A stretch of DNA of 64,000 nucleotides, from contig OMOD01000024.1 in assembly GCA_900290255.1 (NCBI GenBank), positions 34,300 to 98,299 on the forward strand, written 5' to 3'. Within the stretch, counting starts at the first letter, position 1. Every line of letters begins with the position of its first letter. The DNA is from Candidatus Sulfotelmatobacter kueseliae (GTDB lineage Bacteria > Acidobacteriota > Terriglobia > Terriglobales > Acidobacteriaceae). The position numbers and the translations under genes are program-made. The notes beneath the pieces were generated by a model. That model made no database searches, was not told the DNA's origin, and saw only the letters and a list, made by a program, of their open reading frames with translations. This document shows, piece by piece, positions 60,137-64,000 of this stretch.

Positions 60137-60597
60137 CGGAGCGCTGATGTGATCCAGAGCGCAATTTTGGTGCTGTACTTCGATACCGAGGATTTGGTTC
60201 CGGAACGATGATCGAAGTCACAGGTACCCGTGATCATGCTCACGTCGGTGAGAAGATCAATGCGAAACATGAGGCCAACGTCAGGCTCTAAGAAGCAAGG
60301 CATCCGGAACGGGGCAACCGCGAAGAAGATGAAGATAATGCAGCCGCCCACGTTAGCGCGAACAGCAAAGCGGCCGGCAAGAGTGCCTGCCCCAAGCAAA
60401 GCTTGGCGTCCCCGCGGCGGGACAAACTGTCCCGCGCCCCCGGGCAGGGGACAGTTTGGCCCAGTTCACCCGGTAGTAACCATCGAACAATCCTAATCAA
60501 ATCTGTGGCTTACAAGTCCGGGCGTTGGCACCTCTCGTGCAACGTACCAGTGCAACCTCCCTCTTGAAGAAAGATTCCACGAGGAGGAACACATTCG
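60137..60597. other. Intergenic stretch with palindromes
   Basis: No gene is evident: the two small ORFs here (60106..60399, 60230..60496) are mutual shadows with arginine/lysine-rich or anti-hydrophobic composition. An inverted repeat CAAACTGTCCC...GGGGACAGTTTG spans about 60423-60458. A GAGGAGG Shine-Dalgarno lies before pilA (about 60581). Confidence 0.6.
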
Positions 60598-61089
60598 ATG
60601 CGCAAACAAAAGGGCTTCTCGCTGATTGAGCTGCTGATCGTGGTGGCTATCATCCTGATCATCGCCGCCATCGCTATTCCGAACCTGCTGCGTGCCCGCA
60701 TGGCAGCCAATGAGGCGTCGGCAGTCGCCTCCGTCCGCACGATAAACACCGCCATGGTTACATACGACTCCAGCTACCCCGATGTGGGCTTCGCCGCCAC
60801 GCTGGCGACTCTCGGCGGCGCTGACCCTTGCACGCCCAGCTCGACCACGGCCTGCCTGATTGACAGCCTTCTTGCTGCGGGCGTCAAGAGCGGCTACAAC
60901 TTCGCAGCTACCGGCGCGGGTGGTCCTCCAGCCGTGCAGTACTACGTGACAGCTTCGCCGGTTACGCTGAACCAGACGGGCACCATGAGCTTCTGCTCGT
61001 TCGAAGATGCGGTGGTGCGTGTGGATCCCACGGGTGCGGCGGAGGGCAGCGAATCCGCGTGCCAGGCTTTGTCGCCGCTCTACAACTAA
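60598..61089 (+). CDS. Type IV pilin (PilA-like)
   Basis: 163 residues. Prepilin peptidase site G|FSLIELL after KQKG, with E5 of the mature protein, followed by the long hydrophobic helix (IVVAIILIIAAIAIPNLL). Head region with two Cys pairs (DPCTPSSTTACL; FCSF, SACQAL), likely a disulfide each. A strong GAGGAGG site 10 nt before ATG 60598. No assembly (pilB, pilC, pilD) genes are in the window. The cytochrome/NrfD unit is divergently oriented 460 bp away. Confidence 0.93.
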   Translation: MRKQKGFSLIELLIVVAIILIIAAIAIPNLLRARMAANEASAVASVRTINTAMVTYDSSYPDVGFAATLATLGGADPCTPSSTTACLIDSLLAAGVKSGYNFAATGAGGPPAVQYYVTASPVTLNQTGTMSFCSFEDAVVRVDPTGAAEGSESACQALSPLYN

Positions 61090-61124
61090 CACGGGCTCGA
61101 GCCTCAGTTTGCGAATCACGAAAC

Positions 61125-61157
61125 CGGACCGCGGTCTCGACCGCGGTCCGTCGTTTT
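61125..61157 (+). terminator. Rho-independent terminator after pilA
   Basis: Stem GGACCGCGGT / ACCGCGGTCC around loop CTCG (61126-61149), then GTCGTTTTA. Follows the pilA stop by about 35 nt. Confidence 0.75.
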
Positions 61158-61180
61158 AGGGCGGTACTTCACTCCTGCTT

Positions 61181-61666
61181 CTACTTCACCACAGGCGAGT
61201 CAGCATCGGCGGGCTTGGTCTCGTCGGCGTGGATTTTACCGTCGTCCTCGGCGTAGAAAGAACGGTGCTGAGCGTCCTGAAACTTGGGGGTCATGGTCAG
61301 GAGGTAGCTGTCGTCCTTCCCTTTGAAACTCACCGTGTAGTCGCCACGGTCGGGATTCACCATCCGCTTGGTGAAGGAACCGGAATGCACTAACTCCGCG
61401 AGCGTCTTGGCGAAGTGGTCGTATTGCTTGTTGAACTGACGCTGGGCGCGGATTACGACGCGCATGTAGGCCAGTGCGGCGGCTTCGGAATCCGACCGCG
61501 CAGGATCACCGGGAAATTTGGGCTGGTAGGTGGGGACTGGCGGTTGAGACGGCGCGTTTTCGGCTGGCGGCGCTGATTGAGCCGGTGGCGTGGGTGCGGT
61601 CTGTTGAGCCAGCAGCGGCGTGGCCAGGATGAAAATCAGAGAGATGATGAGAATGAGTAATTTCAT
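61181..61666 (-). CDS. Exported protein with a pilin-head-like domain
   Basis: 161 residues. Signal peptide LLILIISLIFILATPLLAQQ, then a Pro/Gln-rich linker (TPPAQSAPPAENAPSQPPVPTYQP). The domain at about 60-155 (SEAAALAYMRVVIRAQRQFNKQYDHFAKTLAELV ... FYAEDDGKIHADE) resembles the globular head of acidobacterial pilins, where 'F-x-D-x-x-G-x-I-R-x-D' is common, but it lacks the pilin signal helix. It may be a pilin-associated soluble protein; this is inference. It converges with pilA. Confidence 0.7.
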   Translation of the reverse strand: MKLLILIISLIFILATPLLAQQTAPTPPAQSAPPAENAPSQPPVPTYQPKFPGDPARSDSEAAALAYMRVVIRAQRQFNKQYDHFAKTLAELVHSGSFTKRMVNPDRGDYTVSFKGKDDSYLLTMTPKFQDAQHRSFYAEDDGKIHADETKPADADSPVVK

Positions 61667-61844
61667 TCTTGTCTCCGAAAAGAGTGCGATCGCATTTCGT
61701 GCAGGGCCGAAACCCCGCTCGGCCCCTGCGTTTTGAGGCCGATTTCCATGTTACTCCCGTAATTTCCCTTCGGTCACCTTCTCTTTGCATCCGAACGAAT
61801 TATCACTATGCTGATAAAAGAATCCAGACCCTATAGGGAAAACT

Positions 61845-62501
61845 ATGAAAGCAGCAGTCGCCAGAAAACCAGTAATACGAATTGCCGTAGTGGAAAGTGA
61901 TCCTTTGCGTTTTGTAGGGTTCCGTGCCCTGTTTGACTCCGAGCCCGAGTTCGAGCTGGTCTCCGCCGCGTTGCCCGAGATCAACACGCTGCAAAACATT
62001 GACCTCATCCTGCTGGGCAACCGCTCCGGGCAGAACCTGTTTGACGTGATGGCCAGTCTGAAAGCCACGCGGCCCGATTTGCGCATCATCGTCACCGGCT
62101 CCGGTATTGACGAAGAAACCATCTTAAAGGCGATTGCTTCCGGGGCCAAGGGATATGTCGATGAGGCCGCCACACCAGCGGAATTCGCGCAGGCGATTCG
62201 CGTGGTGAACCAAGGATCGGTATGGGCGCCGCGGCGCGTGCTGTCCCTGTTCATCGAGAGAGTGTCATCGTCGCCCGGACGGATTTTCCCGGCGGGCCGC
62301 GTCACCTTCACCGACCGCGAGAAGGAAGTGCTGGAAATGCTGGTGGCGGGACGGTCGAACAAGGAAATTGGCGGCCAGTTAGGGATCGAAGAGCGTACGG
62401 TCAAAGCGCACGTCGCCAAGTTGATGCGCAAAGTGGGCGTGCAGAACCGGATTGCCTTGTCGGTTCACGCCATCACACATTCGCTGGTGGCGACCAAGTA
62501 G
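61845..62501 (+). CDS. LuxR/NarL-type response regulator with degenerate receiver
   Basis: 218 residues. Receiver-like domain 1-125: acidic pocket partly kept (VVESDP), Thr84 and Lys102 (GAKGYVDEA) present, but the phosphoacceptor Asp is Gly58 (DLILLGNRSG). HTH domain at about 148-210 (FTDREKEVLEMLVAGRSNKEIGGQLGIEERTVKAHVAKLMRKVGVQNR). It probably binds DNA independently of phosphorylation. No sensor kinase is adjacent. Confidence 0.88.
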   Translation: MKAAVARKPVIRIAVVESDPLRFVGFRALFDSEPEFELVSAALPEINTLQNIDLILLGNRSGQNLFDVMASLKATRPDLRIIVTGSGIDEETILKAIASGAKGYVDEAATPAEFAQAIRVVNQGSVWAPRRVLSLFIERVSSSPGRIFPAGRVTFTDREKEVLEMLVAGRSNKEIGGQLGIEERTVKAHVAKLMRKVGVQNRIALSVHAITHSLVATK

Positions 62502-62506
62502 TCGCG

Positions 62507-62575
62507 AGCCCTGAGCCGCGAGTTGCGGAGGGTTTGGCTCGGGACTCGGGACTCGCAACTCGTAACTACGGGCCA
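62507..62575. repeat. Family D-like word repeat (GGGACTCGCAACTCG)
   Basis: GAGCCCTGAGCCGCGAGTTGCGG ... GGGACTCGGGACTCGCAACTC: an imperfect inverted repeat built from CTCG/GAGT words, placed right after the regulator gene. In 62576-62791 I see only a TACAAT promoter-like box before the next gene. Confidence 0.65.
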
Positions 62576-62791
62576 CTTACCTTCGTAATCTTGCGGCCCT
62601 TCCAGATCCGCCACATACTCAGCTTACCTACCACAGAACCTGGGAGACGGGGTTGAGAGTGGCGATTAGGGTCACTGCTTTCAGCCCCGCATTTTTTGTC
62701 TTCTGAATTGCCCGCGCATGCAGCCCCATCGGTGTGACTTCATTTACAATTCAAAGTAACCATCAAAGAGTTTCTGACTGTGGTGAGGACC

Positions 62792-63487
62792 ATGAAAAAA
62801 TGTGCGGGTTTGAGCCTGATTGTGGTGTTGCTCTCCTCTCTGTTTGTTTTCGCTGATGATCAAGCGAAAGAATCGAAGGCTACGGATCGCGTCCAAGCGG
62901 CCGCCGACGTGCTGAACGAGATTCAGGCTGCTCCCGACAAAGGCATTCCGCAGAAGATTCTCGGTTCGTCGGAATGTGTGGCAGTCGTGCCGTCGATGCT
63001 GAAAGGCGGATTCATCTTTGGCGCCAAGTACGGGCGTGGAATCGCCAGTTGCCGCACCCCAAAAGGCTGGAGTGCGCCCGCATTTTTCACCATCGAGGGA
63101 GGCAGCTTCGGCTTGCAGATCGGCGGGCAAGCGGTGGATCTGGTGCTGCTGATCATGAACAAGAACGGCGTGCAGCATCTGCTTTCGAGCCAATTCTCGC
63201 TGGGGGCGGACGCGTCGGTGGCCGCTGGCCCGGTCGGGCGCGAAGCGGAAGGCGACACCGACTGGAAAATGCGGTCGGAAGTTCTCACCTATTCCCGGGC
63301 ACGAGGCATATTTGCCGGCGTCACTCTCAACGGCGCCGTCGTGAAGCAGGACAAGAACTCGACCCGCGATTTCTACGGGCGCATGGTGACGTCAAAAGCA
63401 TCGCTGATAGGAGAGGTAGATGCGCCGGCGGCGGCAAGCGCGTTTCTGACCACTCTGGCCAAGTGGGCGCAGGAGGCTGCGAAGTAG
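62792..63487 (+). CDS. SYLF-domain (Ysc84-like) exported lipid-binding protein
   Basis: 231 residues from ATG 62792, with GAGG upstream. Signal peptide SLIVVLLSSLFVFADD. SYLF motif pattern: CVAVVPSMLKGGFIFGAKYGRGIASCRT, FFTIEGGSFGLQIGGQAVDLVLLIMN, SLGADASVAAGPVGREAEGDT, YSRARGIFAGVTLNGAVV. Family members bind phospholipids; in bacteria their role is not established. Confidence 0.9.
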   Translation: MKKCAGLSLIVVLLSSLFVFADDQAKESKATDRVQAAADVLNEIQAAPDKGIPQKILGSSECVAVVPSMLKGGFIFGAKYGRGIASCRTPKGWSAPAFFTIEGGSFGLQIGGQAVDLVLLIMNKNGVQHLLSSQFSLGADASVAAGPVGREAEGDTDWKMRSEVLTYSRARGIFAGVTLNGAVVKQDKNSTRDFYGRMVTSKASLIGEVDAPAAASAFLTTLAKWAQEAAK

Positions 63488-63495
63488 GGGGAGCG

Positions 63496-63748
63496 GGCGT
63501 CGGACGTCAGACCTCGGACGTCAGACCTCGGTGATAGAATCCGGGGCGTGCCTGATTTATCCATCCTTGACCCCGAGCGGTAGCTTTGCGGCGGGAAAAC
63601 GCACACGGGCGAGAAACGCATGACCAAGTAGGGTTCGTCTACTAGTAGGACCCCAGACTTCGGACCTTCGAGGTTCAATGGAAGTTTTGGTTCAGCAGAG
63701 GTTTTGAAGTTTGAGATCTGAGGTCTGAGGTCCGACGTCCGATCCGTG
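63496..63748. repeat. Family C word-repeats flanking a possible truncated leaderless ORF
   Basis: 63496-63532 has TCGGACGTCAGACCTCGGACG. About 63650-63742 has CCCCAGACTTCGGACC and GAGATCTGAGGTCTGAGGTCCG. Between them, TAGAAT at 63535-63540 is 7 nt before GTG 63548, as in leaderless genes elsewhere in the window. The GTG frame gives only VPDLSILDPER before a stop. A downstream frame encodes LRRENAHGRETHDQVGFVY, so a short decayed gene is possible. Confidence 0.55.
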
Positions 63749-64000
63749 ATGCGTCGCCAACTCGAATACGCGGCAGCGTGGCCATTCATCAAAATGCTGG
63801 GTATTCTGCCCCGGCCCCTGGCGCGGGCCTTCGGCATTACTGTCGGCCAGGTCGTGTATCTTCTGCACGTCCGTTTGCGCCGCGTCGGCATGCGCAATCT
63901 CGCGCTGGCTTTTCCGGAGAAAACTGAAGCGGAGAGGGCGCTCATTCTGCGTGGGGAGTTCACTTCTCTGGGCCGGCAACTGGCCGAAGTCTGCCGCTTC
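63749..64000 (+). CDS. Lipid A biosynthesis acyltransferase (LpxL/HtrB-like), truncated by the window
   Basis: The frame from ATG 63749 is open to the end. The visible 84 residues match the N-terminus of the LpxL/HtrB family: Trp-rich entry helix (AAAWPFIKMLGILPRPLARAFG), then VGMRNLALAFPEKTEAERALILRGEFTSLGRQLAEV, the pattern preceding the catalytic His motif. It adds secondary acyl chains to lipid A. The upstream leader is made of the family C repeat. Confidence 0.8.
   Translation, partial: MRRQLEYAAAWPFIKMLGILPRPLARAFGITVGQVVYLLHVRLRRVGMRNLALAFPEKTEAERALILRGEFTSLGRQLAEVCRF

Noticed and set aside
60106-60399. Small minus-strand ORF upstream of the tetraheme cytochrome
   Set aside because: It has one hydrophobic run, but it overlaps the cytochrome start and no homologous pattern is visible; treated as noncoding.
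63545-63650. Possible c-di-GMP-type riboswitch before the acyltransferase
   Set aside because: GCGGGAAAACGCACACGGGCGAGAAACGC has a superficial resemblance, but the GEMM core order and tetraloop receptor are not present.
63373-63979. Minus-strand ORFs at the right end
   Set aside because: They cover the family C repeats and the start of the acyltransferase gene; shadow composition.
1-64000. CRISPR arrays, rRNA and tRNA genes
   Set aside because: The dispersed repeats are not regularly spaced, and no cloverleaf or rRNA core sequences were recognised by eye.

Overview
The window is a gene-dense, GC-rich bacterial chromosome segment, most likely from an acidobacterium of the Terriglobales/Koribacter type. 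The clues are a Ser/Thr kinase fused to a PD40 beta-propeller, paired FtsX/MacB-like permeases, many exported glycoside hydrolases, a 'bifunctional YncE/alkaline phosphatase family' protein, a SYLF protein, TPR-secretin and PilA proteins of acidobacterial style, and an unusually heavy load of short dispersed palindromic repeats between genes. This placement is inference from protein style; no rRNA, tRNA, CRISPR array, phage or transposase gene was seen.

Layout. 1-7.7 kb: partial exported protein, DrrA-like ABC ATPase, a PD40 kinase with a C-terminal frameshift, exported BamE-like protein, an orphan nuoB and an MDR dehydrogenase. 7.9-13.4 kb: double-thioredoxin protein, XdhC and MocA (molybdenum-cofactor handling), HAD phosphatase, an IscU-like scaffold missing one cysteine, and a coupled fRMsr-like GAF/MutT pair. 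13.4-18.2 kb: exported protein, an Nramp-related transporter, a Tat-exported cellulase-like enzyme and a soluble PRC/MgtE_N/CBS protein. 18.4-25 kb: two FtsX-like permeases, a small conserved protein, a PAS-GGDEF-EAL protein and a beta-lactamase-like protein. 25-37 kb: GalT-like transferase, mutS, membrane protein, nagZ and anmK (peptidoglycan recycling), peptide-binding lipoprotein, ymdB-type phosphodiesterase, TPR-secretin, DsbA-like protein. 37-44.5 kb: nadE, GH3 beta-glucosidase, YncE/phosphoesterase. 44.8-54.9 kb: a phosphate/polyphosphate block (phoU, pstB, pstA, pstC, CHAD, ppx, sixA, ppk1, pstS). 55-60 kb: GH15 glucoamylase and a tetraheme cytochrome/4Fe-4S/NrfD membrane module. 60.6-64 kb: type IV pilin, pilin-head-like exported protein, degenerate LuxR-type regulator, SYLF protein, and the start of a lipid A acyltransferase.

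The clearest functional system is the phosphate block. Two near-identical 11-bp-period direct repeats (TGTTACA-N4-TGTTAMA) lie upstream of pstS and in the divergent pstC/CHAD promoter. They look like Pho boxes that would tie high-affinity uptake (PstSCAB-PhoU) to polyphosphate synthesis (Ppk1), breakdown (Ppx) and granule association (CHAD). The clearest structural theme is mobile repeats: at least six families recur, one copy has terminal inverted repeats like a MITE, two copies are carried in frame inside mutS and anmK, and two appear to form the start of signal peptides. Many genes also have a TAGAAT/TATAAT box only 6-8 nt before the start codon, which suggests leaderless transcripts. Start codons were moved from the ORF-track positions wherever signal peptides, ribosome sites or family N-termini argued for it.
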